From assembly GCF_021347895.1 (NCBI RefSeq), contig NC_067116.1:32561639-32625638 (forward strand): 64,000 bases of DNA, given 5' to 3'. Shown one piece after another: positions 1-14,561 of this stretch. Each line of letters opens with the position of its first letter. Position 1 is the first letter of the stretch. Under the pieces are notes generated by a model that was not told the DNA's origin, made no database searches, and worked only from the letters and a program-made list of their open reading frames with translations. Source of the stretch: Acanthochromis polyacanthus (Eukaryota; Chordata; Actinopteri; Pomacentridae). Made by a program: the position numbers and the translations under genes.

Positions 1-3000
1 TCAAGGCCTGAACAATTTATTGAACAAATCCTTTGGATGGATATTTTTATGAGGCAGTTACAATGATTTGGGACATTTTCAAGGCTTCCTTTGACTTTTG
101 AGTTGATATTTTTGAACAGTTATTCCACCAGGTAAATTGCTGTACAAACATCAGCTAACACTAATAAAAACACATGTAAATTACGTTTTAATTACAGTTC
201 AAGTTTAATCGGAATTGTACAGTATGGCAGCAGGCCTTTTAAAGGACTCTGGAAACATTTGTCTCAATGTCATTTAGTGGAGCATCTCCACAAACAAGTC
301 TGGCATCTGTAATCTGATCCGCAGGGGAAGTGGGCTGCTAGTGGTCATAAATCATACAGTAGAGTGGAAAATGTGGAAAGTGACACTGACTCAGCTAATG
401 CTGTATTGTTTTTCAGCCTATGACGTTATTCAAATGATTCTGAGAAATCAGAGCCCAGGCGCTGCTTCACTAATCAGAGCGTTTACTTTCCTCCTATGCC
501 TCCAGTCTAGTTTTGCAGCATTTGAAATTCAAATCAAAACTCTGTGATGTTAGCTTCAAAGGTGAAAAATGTACAAGGTCACTTTTCATATAAGTTATTT
601 ATTTGGTTATGATGAGTTGTACTGAGCTCTCTGTAGGAAAGAAAATCTGGTCCTTGCTCTTATGTCGCCATTCCTTTCAGCGAACTCAATCAAATCCTGC
701 TCACACTTGTTCAGTCAGGAGAAATACATTTAGCATAGGAATTAGCTGCTTCCTCAAGTTGCCGAGAGTTGATTACATATGAACAATCTCATGACATCCG
801 TACGGAGAGAGCAGGTAAAAGAACAGGCAGTGGTGGTAATAACTTGTTGACAGTTCATCAGCGGCCCACCAGGATCTACTCCACTAAGTCAGGATGCCAG
901 TGCACCACTGTGTTCCATCTCAAAACATTATTTGATTCACATCACATCGCACTTTCTCCATTTTCAAATTACACACTAAGGCTGCACATTAATATCCTCA
1001 CAGGGTTTGAAGAAGTAGGTCAGTGAACGCTGACAGAGATGGTGATGGAGCTGCATATCAACAGAGCTGCTACGCGCTACTACCGATGGTGATTCTGAAA
1101 TATCACACAATATCAAGTTGATGTATTAATTGTTCCAGCAGATACGTTACAATGTTAATATTAGGCTAAATTATCTAAACACAAACATATGACACATACT
1201 GAGTATTTATTTGTTTTAAGTCCCTTAGTGGTTGTTGACTGAACCCCTACAAACTCATTTTGGTGTATCAAAGTTACATATGTAGAAATGTTTTCTGTAA
1301 AAGCAATAATCTCTTTCCTTAAAATGGCTTAGAAGTTACTCTACACTGTTGCTCTTTGACATCCACCTCTCCCCACTTGTTGCAGCTCAAGCACACAGCT
1401 CACCTACCACTCTACCAAACACTCCAAAACTACTCTACTGTACACAACGGCAAGTTGTAACTGGTGGTAATTCAGATACACATTTTCATTTTTTATTTCA
1501 CGTAGAGTTATGGCTAGCTTAACTCATTACACTTTTACAAGTAGCTTCAGCCCAACACTGGTAATCTGTCCAGAGATGGAAAAATATCTACCAGCTCAGT
1601 CAACATTACATTTTTTTCTTGTTTTTCTAAGGGAAATGTAAAATTTAAAAAGCACTTTGCCAAAAACAACTTCCTGTAACACAAGTCATGCTATCTTTAA
1701 GAAAGCATTCAGGCAAATGGAAAGTTTAATATAAAGACTAGAAAATCCAAAACAACAAGTGCACAAAAAGCAAAAGCAAAAGAACATAAATGATACAGAT
1801 TGGAGAAACAGTATAATATGTATACAAGGGAGAAGAGAGAAGAAGGAAAAGCTGAATCCCTTGGAAGATAATGATCCAAAACATCTGGAATGATTCACAA
1901 ACAGCCAGTGGAAAGAATGAGGTCCCAGGACGACCAACGGTCCAAAACAGAAAAGCCTGTGTGACATTACAAACCGGACTGTAATGTAATGTGAGACAGC
2001 AATATATTAATTAAGACTGAGACTGACCCGCTGTGTGGGTAATGTTAATGGGTAAAAGGCCTGACGCAAAAGCAATTAAAGGAAAGATAAGGCAATAAGA
2101 TGAGTTGTGAGTTTGGACTTAAAGGCCCCAACAAAGTCAGAGTGCGTGATATTAGCAGAGAAGATTTTACAGAGGAAATGGCCATGGCGGGAAAAAGCCT
2201 TGCAGCCTGATGGCTCCTTTTTAATTTCACGAACAGACAAATTGGATGAAGTAAAGGAGTGTGAAAGGACAGGATACAAAGAATTTGAGTCATCTTGTGT
2301 TCATTTGTCAATCACAGAGGAGGGTAGAATCATACATAACACCAAGATTGTTGGCCATGAAACTTCGTGAAATTATACAATTGTCAGACGCTGATGTTAC
2401 CTGATCATACTGGCGTCTGTCAGTTAAGAGCATCTCAGTTTTATTAGAATTTTATAGTGGGAAATTAGTGAGCTCTAGAGGTGCTGCTGTAGATGCTAGA
2501 TCTGCTCGACGTCCTGTGTTTACAAGTGACAGCAAACATTATGATTGGTTGTAAACTAAAAGGTGCAGGAATGCTGTGTGCTCATGATCTAGAATACCAT
2601 TTAGATGTCCAATTCTCCATCCATCTAAGGCTAATAAAGTGTATGTGTACGAACTTACAGTGTGCAGGACCAGATATGTAATAATTACATGTTAAGTTTG
2701 CCATTCAGATATCATTTAACCCATTGTGCTTCAGTGTTCCGCCCGCAGAACACTTTGAGATCTGCATAAGCATTTCCTTAAATGTCTGAAGCTGCAAACG
2801 CGATTATACAAACACTATACACCGATGGAAAGCTTAGATTCTCATGAATCCGCCGGTATAAACCACTTTCAGATGTGATTACCACAGTGGGTAATATAAA
2901 CACATTTGTCCGACAAACAACGAATATCCATCCATCCGTTCTCTATACACGGCTTCAACGTACACAGCGCGACTCATATTTGCGGGTTCATTATTACACA

Positions 3001-3840
3001 CAGATGAAAATATTCCACAAAAAACGGCCATAATCCAACCTTTTACATCCAGGCGAAACAAGTCAGTAAAATATTTTGTCCAAAACATGTCTTGAAGTCG
3101 GTATATAATCCACGAATAGGTTGTTTTCAAGGGAATGCACCTCGCGATGTGCGTCCAATATTCCCTGTATTTCTTGTCATATTTTTATTTACAAATGAAA
3201 TATTAGTGATTTTTTTGTACTGAAAATGGCTGGAATTGACTGCACCTTATAGGGCTATCTCATTAGATCATGTAAATACAAAAACATTTAATGTAGACAT
3301 TTAATTTTTATGCATTCACTTGAGAGCTGGGTGTAAATGACAAGGAACAAGTTCAAATAGAAAGTTCAGCAATCATTCTGGACAACCCATAAATGTGAAT
3401 CAAACTCAGCAAAACCGTAGCAAATCAGGAAAACTATTTTTTCCCCAGCATTCAAGTCTAAGACCACCTGTCTCCTTATATTCCATCCTATAGTTGTTTA
3501 GCTACCAGACCACATTAGTTCAGTCGAGGTATCTTTATGTAACGTCTGGTAGCTTTGTTGGCTAACGTAAATATTTGTTATTGTCACTGGACATCATTTT
3601 CTTTCTATGGGCGCATGTGTAACGCAGTAACGGCCTTCACCTCCAGTGGTAACCAATGTCAAAGTCCTGCTTCTGTAAACGCAGGAAGCAAAACAGATCT
3701 GGCACTGATATACACTGATAGGTGTTGTACATTTGGACAGAACCTGGTTAACTGTTTCCCCTTCTTAGAGTCTTGAGCTAAGCTAAGCTAAGCGCCTGTT
3801 GGCTGGCAGTTTTCCCATGTATGGACAACCAAATAAAAAA
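1..3840. other. Intergenic DNA, no gene recognised
   Basis: No exon, RNA gene or clearly classifiable repeat was seen on either strand. Short open frames here have no recognisable protein features. The stretch at about 2700-3230 has a different, GC-richer texture and may be an old dispersed repeat, but I could not place its ends or family. A short AAGCT-type repeat lies near 3776-3791. Confidence 0.5.
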
Positions 3841-3856
3841 AAGGGTTGATGGCAAA

Positions 3857-4150
3857 CCATCCATCCATTATCTGTACATTGCTTGATCCTCACTCGGGTC
3901 ACGGGGGCTGGAGCCTATCCCAGCTGACATGGGGCGAAGACAGGGGACACCCTGGACAGATCGCCAGTCTGTCTCAGGGCTACATATACAGACAAACAAT
4001 CACACTCACATTAACACCGACGGGCAATTTAGAGTAATCAATTAACCTCAGCATATTTTTGGACTGTGGGAGGAAGCCAGAGTACCGAAAAAAAACCCAC
4101 ACATGCACAGGGAGAACATGCAAACTCCATGCAGAGAAATCCTGGGAAGA
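3857..4150 (-). repeat. Truncated copy of tRNA-headed SINE (GGAT-tailed)
   Basis: On the minus strand this matches the body of the fuller copy at 5118-5514. It has the same order of blocks: 'ggactgtgggaggaagcc', then a 'cacactcacattaacacc' block, then 'cccagctgacatggggcg'. It ends with short CCAT units at 3857-3868, the complement of the GGAT tail. The tRNA-like head is missing, so the copy is truncated at its 5' end. It lies inverted relative to the fuller copy about 1 kb away. Confidence 0.7.
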
Positions 4151-5117
4151 TCACAATTATTCTGATTATTATTATGAACTGATAAAAACAACATCAGCAG
4201 CTACTTTCAGTGATGTTAAACAAGACAAACCATATTGGTGACAACCTCATAATGGCCCAGCAGTGACTATTAACCAGCAATCATATAAATCTGTACTAAT
4301 GCACTTTGAATTCTTGTTACAGCTAAATCATAAACAAGTCAATTTGATAAGTGCAGGTTAATAATGCATCCAAATAGTACTACATTATTAGCATACAATA
4401 ACTCTTTAGCAGTTTTAACTAGTTCCTTTCTAAAAATGTTATGCAAAGAATCACAATGAAATAAAACAATATTAATTCAGTAATTTAGAGACAGCTTCAC
4501 CAAGGTCCAACCATATTGTCTTAGGAATAGTAACTATGACAACATTGAAACCAGGCAGAAAGCAACAAGAAAGTTTGTCATGTTTTACAAGTGTACCAAC
4601 AGCAGAATTCTTACACAGAATAACAATATCGTAAATCTAATTATAAATATGCCCCAAGCAGAATTTAACCCTATTCTTGCCACTTATGATGCAACAGAGA
4701 TCAACACATAGTATATGTTTTGAGAGGATCAACTCTCGCTGTGGTCACTGTATGGAAAATAATGTGACGTGCAGTTTATTGATTTTGCTGTGTAACTCAG
4801 ACAACCCTGCAGGGCAGACTCTCCATCTGTGTGCTCCACAGCAAAACATCAAATGGCAGTTGAGTTTTATGTTCACTCTGCTGTAAATAACTTTGCATAA
4901 AGCAGAGACTCTATCTCCCTGCCTGATGTTTTATGGTCTGCAGAACTAGGTTTACAGGCGTAGGGTTCATTTGAATATGAGGGGGAGCCATAGACAGATT
5001 AAGCAAGGGGACTTTGAATGTCAAGGAGGTCATTTTTCCTGCATTCTGGTGAATATTTATTCACAAATTTGTGCCCTTTTTTTAAAAAGTCAATTTATGG
5101 TGGAAATGTCTGTAAGT

Positions 5118-5514
5118 GGGCCGCACAGTGGAGTAGTGGTTAGCACTTTCGCCTTGCAGCAAGAAGATCCCCGGTTCATATCCTGGCCTGGGCCTTAGAT
5201 CTTTCTGCATGGAATTTGCATGTTCTCCCTGTGCATGTGTGGGTTTTCTCCCGGTACTCCGGCTTCCTCCCATCGTCCAAAAATATGCTGAGGTTGATTG
5301 ATTACTCTAAAATTGCCCGTAGGTGTTAATGTGAGTGTGATTGTTCGTCTGTGTATGTAGCCCTGCGACAAACTGGCGACCTGTCCAGGGTGTCCTCTGC
5401 CTTCGCCCAAGTCAGCTGGGATAGGCTCCAGCACCCCCCGCAACCCTAGTGAGGATAAAGCGGTATATAGAGGATGGATGGATGGATGGATGGATGGATG
5501 GATGGATGGATGGA
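5118..5514 (+). repeat. Full-length tRNA-derived SINE with (GGAT)n tail
   Basis: The head at 5118-5185 carries an A-box-like 'gtagtggttagcac' and a B-box-like 'ggttcatatcc', the two internal RNA polymerase III promoter blocks of a tRNA. The body matches a dispersed repeat that is very common in fish genomes. It ends in about ten GGAT/TGGA units (about 5471-5514), the usual 3' end of this class. One B-box position departs from the tRNA consensus (GGTTCATATCC rather than GGTTCGAATCC), so this is a SINE head and not a tRNA gene. Family name not assigned. Confidence 0.75.
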
Positions 5515-8289
5515 CTGAAATATGCTTTCAGAATTGATCTCTTGTTTACATGAGCTCATAATTAAAAGTAAAAAAAAGAGATATTGTGCAGATGGAAAAG
5601 AAACAGAAACTACCCCAATCAAATCATTGCTGTAGACTAAAATGTGCTGTACCATTAAAAAGTAAGAACAATAGGTCCAATTCACTCCTAAACAGGAAAT
5701 TATTGTATCTTCATAAGCTGCTACATAATCACCAAAAAAACAACAGTTTAGGGTGGGAATGCCAAGTCAGTGAAAAAATTCCTTAAATGTAATGGTGCAG
5801 GATTTTTTTCATGGTTTGCATAGATACTGGAGATAACTGTCAATCTGCCAACATGTGGAACAAGTTACAACAAGTACGGGCACACAAACAGGTTAAAAAA
5901 ACATTTTATATATATATATATATATACACACACACAGAGAAGTTACAGGCAGCCAAAAGTCAAACTGTAAACAGTGTCTCGTAGCATTTTTAAAGGTAAA
6001 CATTGCTTGTTTGGACTAAATGTGATAGCTCCTAACGTTGGAAGGCTACAGTCATTATACTTCATCCATAGCTATGTGTGCTTGTATGTGATATATTGTG
6101 TTTGTAGCAGTAACTTTTAAATAAATGAGTGAATACTAAACTCAACTTTTTGTAGTTTTTTTGGGCAAAATTAGATATATTATATTTTATTTATACATAA
6201 AATTGTTTTAAGCATGTTGTGTTGTTTTTGTGAAGAGCAACTATAATTTGGATCACTAGCAAGGTAATGCTAGATATTCATGCTAGTTAATTTAGCTATG
6301 CGACAGTTACACTGTTTGGACACAACCCTCTACTAAAGAAAATCTGATTTAATTTAGCAACCACAAAAATCCCAGGTTGTTAAGAATTTATTTTAACGAT
6401 CTTAGCAAGGCTAAGTCTGAATGTATGAACCACTTGTGTGCTGGACACCTTGGACATAGATGCTGTTTGGACATTTGGGGGATGCAAGCAGGCATCTAGG
6501 TGTCCTTCCTCAGGAATATTTAAACATCAAACACATAATTTCCAACATTTTGGTGAATTTTTATTGACCAATTTATGCTAAAGATGTCTGTTTTGCTGTA
6601 AAGGAAAACATAAAATGTACACTGACTAAAACTGATTGCAATTTTCAAAATAAATGCTTCTTTCTGCACATGTTCTATTAATCTACACCTCCACAGAAAA
6701 CCACAGAAAAGTTATACATTAAAAAAACTGTCGAGCCACATATTTTAGTTTCATTTTTAAAACTGGCTGTAATTTCAATGTGACAAACTGTAGCATCCAC
6801 TATAAATATAGCATTTTTAAAGTGTCAGTGTCTATAAGAAATTTGCCTGTTTTGGGTTTCTCTCTATGATGACCTCTGTTGGGTATTCTTGGAAGTCCAG
6901 TATCTTGTTGATCATTTGGCGCTCAGTGTGATCGCGTGGTAAGGCCTGCTTGTTCACCTGTGACGCAGCATAACCGGGCGGTCAGCATACAGGGAGAGGG
7001 CGGCCCCATAAATGTAAAGGTCAAACCATGTGGCCCCTAAGGGTCCACAAGTTGTTTAGGAAGTTAAGAAGAAAAGGATGAGCAGGCCCCTCCTGGAATA
7101 ATCCTTGAGATAAGACATTAATGGCAGCTTTTCCAGATGAACGTTACTAATACAGATATGTGTATGCTTATACGTTTGTCATGCATCTAAGGATGGTTAT
7201 TCAACCTTCTTTATGGAACTATCACTTTAAAATTAGCATTAGTCATAACATTGTTGCTACTAAATCTATTCATAAGACAGTGTTAGCTAACAATGCTCTC
7301 TAAGTGTTGTGTTATTTTGAAAGTGGGACTTGTGGTTGTGGACAGGCTGTGAACATCACACTATAAAAGTGAAGTACAACTGCTGAAAGGTGGAATGCAC
7401 AGCCAGTAACAAGGCTTCATCCCACCCACATTTATTGCCATAACAACATTCTCAACTTTTTATGGCCATCATCTTGTGCACCTGCTGTACAGTAATATTG
7501 CCTCCAAAGAGAAATTTATCATTTTCAATCAGCTGTCTTTCAAGTCTAGTGAACAGCACTCCCACGGCTTACATTTACTGGCATTTCACCTTTAAAAATA
7601 TGTATCTATAATCAAAGAACTACTTTCACATCCTTATACCCTGGGGACCTGAATTTCTGACTTTTGTTTAAAGAAATGTGGCAAACTGGAGAAAATGTAG
7701 AAAAGCGCAGACAAGGAAAGAAAGATGTATATGTGCTCCTACATGGATCACAGATTTACATTTGTTAGTGTAGTGATATCATAGTTTCTTTAACCTCAAC
7801 CAGAAATTCACAGAAATTTTCTTGCAAAAAAAGACTGTGATTAAAAAATTGCCTGTCATCCACTTTTTGTCAGAAAGAGGCTCAGTGAAAATGCACTACT
7901 ACACCAAGAGAAACCATCATGTTACACTGAATTCATTGCATAAAATTTGCCTCAGAAAAGAAGATTCACTGTTGAATTGGCATGTTGGAGGACTGTGGAG
8001 TTCAAGTACAAATATAGGCACATTTTTGAGCTTTCAAAAGGAGTCTTTGACATGCTGTAAACAGCTGGCAACATCCCATGAAAAGACCAAAATCAACAAA
8101 GCATTAGTCCATTTCTTACTCGTGTCCATTCATTCCAACTGTAGACATAAATCTTTGAAAATAAGGAATAAATACATCACTTTTCTTTAAAAAAGGTTAA
8201 GTAATTTCAAATTTAAGAAAAATTTACTGAAAAAGTGTAAACGGCATAAACAGTGTTTGTGCAGGACTATTTTCAGCTGTGCATAAATA
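5515..8289. other. Intergenic AT-rich DNA with a TA/CA microsatellite
   Basis: No gene recognised. A (TA)n(CA)n microsatellite runs about 5907-5936. The region around 6860-7090 is GC-richer than its surroundings, but nothing in it could be identified. A 122-codon open frame at 7822-8190 has no recognisable domain and is not called as a gene. Confidence 0.5.
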
Positions 8290-9926
<1,637 letters not shown>

Positions 9927-10505
9927 TACATAGTTGTTGTTTTAGCGAGTATTTATAGTAGCAGGATGATTTATATGGAAACCCGTGTCATAAATTATAC
10001 ACACTGGCCTTGTTCACTGAAATGTAATAGCGATGTCAGACCAGGAATTGAGTTATCTTAATTAAATTTGTGTGGTGTCATACACTTGATCTCACTTTTA
10101 ATTAAGAAAGCATGGTGTCGGCACCTTCATCTTCAGCATGAACTAATAAAAGCTTTTGATTGTAATGAAGTATCGTCATTGGTCCAAAATTAACATAGGA
10201 AGAGACATCATCAGGCTAAAGGTTTATAGTTTTTGGTTGAAAATGTTACATAAAATAAATTTGGTGTACATATGACGTATGTTTTGGATGCAAGTTGAAA
10301 TATTCTTCTTCTTTTGTAAACCAAAAGCATTGTATTTTATGTCTGCCCCTGACAGTGGGCCATCCAGATAAGAGTAGGCATAATGTAAAATCCCTTAGTT
10401 TATACATTACAACTCACAGATCACAGTTTAACTACAAAGGCACAAAATATTTAGGCATCTGGAATTGAATGATATAGTATTTTACTTTATGATCAAAACA
10501 ACAAG

Positions 10506-10870
10506 TCAGACAAAAAAGAAAAAAAACAAAATGAAACGTTCCAAAAATGAGACACAAAATGACAAAAAATGAAATAACACAAAACAAAAAAGAGACAAAA
10601 TATTAGTCAAAAAAGTAACAAAGTGGCAAAAAAATGGACAAATGACACAAACGAGACAAAAAAACACAAAACAAAAAACACAAAAACGAGACACCAAACA
10701 ATGAAATAAGCAAAACACAAGATAACAAAAAAAGGACAAACAAGTGAGACGAAAAGGAAACACAAAACAATAAAAATGAAAAATAAACAAAAACATGAGA
10801 CAAACGACATAAGTCAGACGAAAGAAGACAAAAAACAACAAAGGCAAATCAAAATATTACAAAAATGAGA
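10506..10870 (-). repeat. A-rich low-complexity array (TTTTGTGTC-type on minus strand)
   Basis: The plus strand is built almost wholly of short variants of ACAAAA, GACAAAAA and GAGACAC. Read on the minus strand this is TTTTGTGTC/TTTTTGTC. The same kind of motif recurs on the plus strand at about 50700-50830, 52490-53160 and 54340-54960. Open frames here are low-complexity translations rich in Phe, Cys, Leu and Ser, and are not genes. Confidence 0.7.
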
Positions 10871-10984
10871 CACAAAAGAACAAGGAACAATCTAGTACTT
10901 TATGTTAAGATCAACACAACTTGTCAATGCCTAGAAAATGTTGATGTACAATTTGTAGTTAATATCTTCTCTGTAATTTTTACA

Positions 10985-11070
10985 CTTTACAAAGTCGTGA
11001 CACGGGTCAGATTGGACCCTGTGGGGTGCCGGTTTTGGTCCACGGGCCGCGTGTTTGACACCCCTGGTCT
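10985..11070 (+). repeat. Fragment of a dispersed repeat with a hAT-like end
   Basis: The block around 11035-11070 reads CCACGGGCCGCGTGTTTGACACCCCTGG. This is close to a terminal sequence seen at many dispersed DNA transposon-like repeats in vertebrates, often assigned to hAT. I did not find the opposite end or a target duplication, so the class is a guess from general knowledge. Confidence 0.35.
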
Positions 11071-13579
11071 AGAGGAAGCAATAGTGTAGAGTTATATGTA
11101 AGTCATTTTAAGAGAAGAAGGGGTTCTTTTCATAGAACAAACTTCTAAATATGCAACTTTGATACACATAGATCAACCCGGATGAGGGATTAAAATAACA
11201 ACCAGAACAGGACTTTAAAACTACATTTTTTGAAAGAAAACAATCACCTCAGCTTCACTTTACTGGCAAGAAGTCAGCACCGACGTTAGTCCATTCTTTC
11301 TCTCTGTTTCTGCTTCTTGCCATATCTCATCTAAACATGGAAGAAATGTGCTTTGCTTCACTGTCAGTACGTATCCACCACGCTGTCAAAGAGTGAGTCC
11401 AGAAGGCCATCGTCCCTCCGGCTCGCTGCATAGAAACACTATTGTTGATCAGCTCAAGTACAGCTCGCAGGCTGCATACCAGATTCCCTCCACAACCTGT
11501 CTCAGAATGCTACACCTCCTGGTAATCTTGGCAAACCCTTGATCTATGTAAACAGTGGACTGCTATGTTATCACTGCAGAATCAATAGTCTCGCAAAGGA
11601 GTACATTACATTGTTTACTTTTAATGGTGTGAAAACAGAGCAGCGCATATCACCAGCTGTTTTGCCCTTTCAAATAGAATTACTGATCACTAGCATGAAT
11701 GGAAGTATTTGACAGTTTAAAGGTGTTCTTTTCCCTCTGTATATATCATATAATTATTATAATATAATTTTCCTAAACATGTTTTTTTCTGAGATTATAC
11801 GTCTTCTGGCAAAAACATTCCTTTCAAATCAACAATAATAGGACTTATGACAGTCATTTCTGGCGGAGCTTTGCAGTCTGCTTCCCAAAACTGATGTGGC
11901 AGTTTAACAGAGACGTCATTGCTGTCACACCTCTCTGAAACTGATATTTTTGTAAGTGTTGTTTTTCTTTCACAGCTGCTTTGAAAGGTCATGGTTTAGT
12001 CTGTATTCTTTCACAAGCAAACTTCTGCTGCTGTTGTTTCAGTATAAACAGAGCATTTGGAGGTGGTTTTGTATTTATATACAAAAGCACATGGAAAATC
12101 TTGTACTAAAACATGTATATGTTAAGGGATAGCAGTGTCCTAACAACTGGCAACAGAGTGTAACAAACCATAAATGTATTTATGTGTGAATTTACAGATT
12201 AGTACTTGAAGGACAGTAGTTTGCTTCAGTGAGAAGGCACAGTTAACAGAGTGACACAACTCAGCGTAATTTAATAAACAAATGAATCTGTAATCAGAAA
12301 CTGTTTATATTGTGTTTTTCTCCTTGATAGCTTACAGTGGAAGGTGAATGCATTTGAACTGCACACTGACAGAAGACTTGTTTTCATTTGTTGGGCATTG
12401 ATTCAGTTCATCATACAAATGTTTAATGAGAAACATGGTTAGCATAGAAGGAATCTGCAGAAAACTTTTCTTTGCTCTCTTAAAATGGAATAGTCATCCT
12501 GGCAATTCACACTGTGCAGTTAAATTCAGCCCTTTGTGGATTTTTCCTTCTTATCTTAAGCAAAGTGAAGTGTTCCTTGATAAAGTCAACAATGGCAAGT
12601 TTGAAATGTGTGGTCAATCAGGAAGTCGTCCTCTGACTTCTCAGCACAGTCATCATACTCTGACTCATGACCGAGTGACTCTGAGTGCTGCAGTGAATAT
12701 TAAATCATCAACTGTCGTCAGCTACTAATTCTAGCAATTGACATGTTTCCTTTTTTATTTATTCAGAACAGCAGATATCCCAGAAGTATGATCAGGTTAT
12801 ATGCAGTTTTATTTTTCACCTACCTCTTTTAATGGTTAGCTTGTGCTGTACCAGTTTTCACTTCTGTTTTTTTCTCTGGTTCTCCTCATGACAATTTGTT
12901 AAACCTTCCTGACAAGCTAGAGTATGATGATGGGCTTCTGTGCATACACTGTAACTTCAATGACAATATACTACACAGTATCATTTGAAGGCCTCCTAAT
13001 TATATCCAAGATTAAATAAATTGTTTACAAGCATACAAACAAAAAGGTAGTACAGAGCGCTAACTAAATAACTGTTATGTTTTCTGTCAAGATAGCAAGG
13101 TTCTACTATTTGTCAGTACGGACAAATAACAAAAATGTCATCTTTAATTTTGTCAGAAAAACAGAGGCTACCGTTAAATATGTTGTCTTGTGATTCAAGG
13201 GTGCAATAGAAGTTAGCTTGAAAGTGGACCCTTAATCCTTGTTTTCTATTTTTGAAAATGTCAATACAATTAATTTTCACCTTGATGCAACTATATTTAA
13301 CTCTGTTTTTAAAAACCTATATGAAATGTATTTTCAGCTCCTTCTTTCAACTATATATTGGCTTTTTTTTTTATAGCAGCTTCATATTTTATGTGTTTTT
13401 TGTTTTCTATTTTAATAACTGCTAATTGGCAAAGCATTTTACAGCCAGAAAATAATGCTAACTGACCTTCAAAATAACAACATGTTAGTAGCTGTGTTTA
13501 AAAAACCTTTCTCTGGAGTTTTATGTGTCATTCAGAGAGGTCTGAGTATACAGTATAGAAAAATCAGCTGTTGGATTAA

Positions 13580-14561
13580 AGCTGCTGTCCGGAGTTTCCG
13601 TTTGTTTTCAATTTATGTATCATTTTTTAACAAAGCTTAAATGTGTTAGTCTAGTTCGATACTATAATATAAAGTTAGAATAACGCGATATGAAAATTTA
13701 TTCCTGAGCTCCGCCTTCCTCTCATAGACCCCCATGTTATTCCAAAAAGCGCCGGTTGCTGCCGACCAATCAAGTTCGAGCTTCAGCTTTGTCATGCTGT
13801 CAATCAACGGTTACGCGCACAGCAAGCAAGCCCATGCAGAGGTGGGCGAGCTACGCACTACGCAACCGCACGCAGATTTGTTTTGCTTGTGGAGGAGAGA
13901 GCATCAGGGCTCAGCAACTTCCAGAAAAGTTACCAATCCCACGGCTTGTCAGGCCAAGAGACTGCAGGACGTTTTTTGGCTCGGGGTGCTCGCGTCGCTC
14001 CCCGACCACGGCCTCCATAGCCCGGCTGACGGCTTCGTTTAGATGCCGTGGTCGGGGTGCTCACGTCGCTCCCCAACCACGGCCTCCATAGCCTGCCTGA
14101 CGGCTTCGTTTAGATGCCCGACCTCTGGAGGAAGATGTTGGGGCGTCTGGGACATACTCTTCGTCAGAGGAGTCATGCAATTCTGAACTCTAGATAGAAA
14201 TAAATAAACAATGTAACACATATACACGCGTAAATGCACTAAGTTTGATAAACAACGTCATCGAGAGGGATACACGAGTGTAATCACATATTGAAACTTT
14301 ACTAGTTCGTCCTAGCAGATTCATGTTATTTTGGTATTAGGACAAGTTAGACTCAATTACAGCATTCTAACGTAATTCCTTTATTATTTACTAAATGTAC
14401 TAAATGTAGAAGAGGGGAAAACAGCAAAACAGGCGAGATGCTGCAGCACTCCGGGCACTCCTCTCATGTACTCCGCGCGTGCACAAATAAAGGGGCGAAA
14501 TCAGAGGGAGGGACCAACAGTGTTTTAGGAGACGCTGCGATTCAAACTCCGGACAGCAGCT
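13580..14561. mobile_element. Non-autonomous DNA transposon flanked by TTAA
   Basis: This 982-bp element has inverted ends AGCTGCTGTCCGGAGTTT (from 13580) and AAACTCCGGACAGCAGCT (to 14561), each next to a TTAA (13576-13579 and 14562-14565). It sits inside the tandem array. Removing it together with one TTAA restores module A, which can be compared with the unbroken copy near 17157. The interior is GC-rich and contains a 71-bp tandem duplication, but no transposase. The TTAA target fits the piggyBac superfamily, but the family is inferred from the target site only. Confidence 0.75.
13981..14118 (+). repeat. 71-bp tandem duplication inside the TTAA element
   Basis: Two adjacent units start TCGGGGTGCT at 13981 and 14052 and run through CCACGGCCTCCATAGCC to GGCTTCGTTTAGATGCC. 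They differ at only a few positions. The block is CG-rich and lies within the TTAA-flanked element. Overlapping open frames across it come from its GC content. Confidence 0.8.

Noticed and set aside
5118..5190. Possible tRNA gene
   Set aside because: A- and B-box-like blocks are present, but there is no cloverleaf with paired acceptor stem, and the sequence continues into a SINE body with a GGAT tail.
5471..5514. Regular short repeats that could suggest a CRISPR-like array
   Set aside because: The units are contiguous 4-base repeats without spacers, forming the tail of a SINE in a vertebrate genome.
7822..8190. Open frame of 122 codons on the plus strand
   Set aside because: No recognisable domain or composition bias typical of a protein, no splice context, and AT-rich intergenic surroundings. 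Length alone is not enough.
10506..10847. Open frame of 113 codons on the minus strand, rich in Phe, Cys and Leu
   Set aside because: It translates the A-rich low-complexity array. Overlapping frames of the same type occur in all registers.
13734..14091. Two overlapping plus-strand frames of 102 and 111 codons
   Set aside because: They lie wholly within the GC-rich TTAA-flanked element and its 71-bp duplication. No transposase motif is present.
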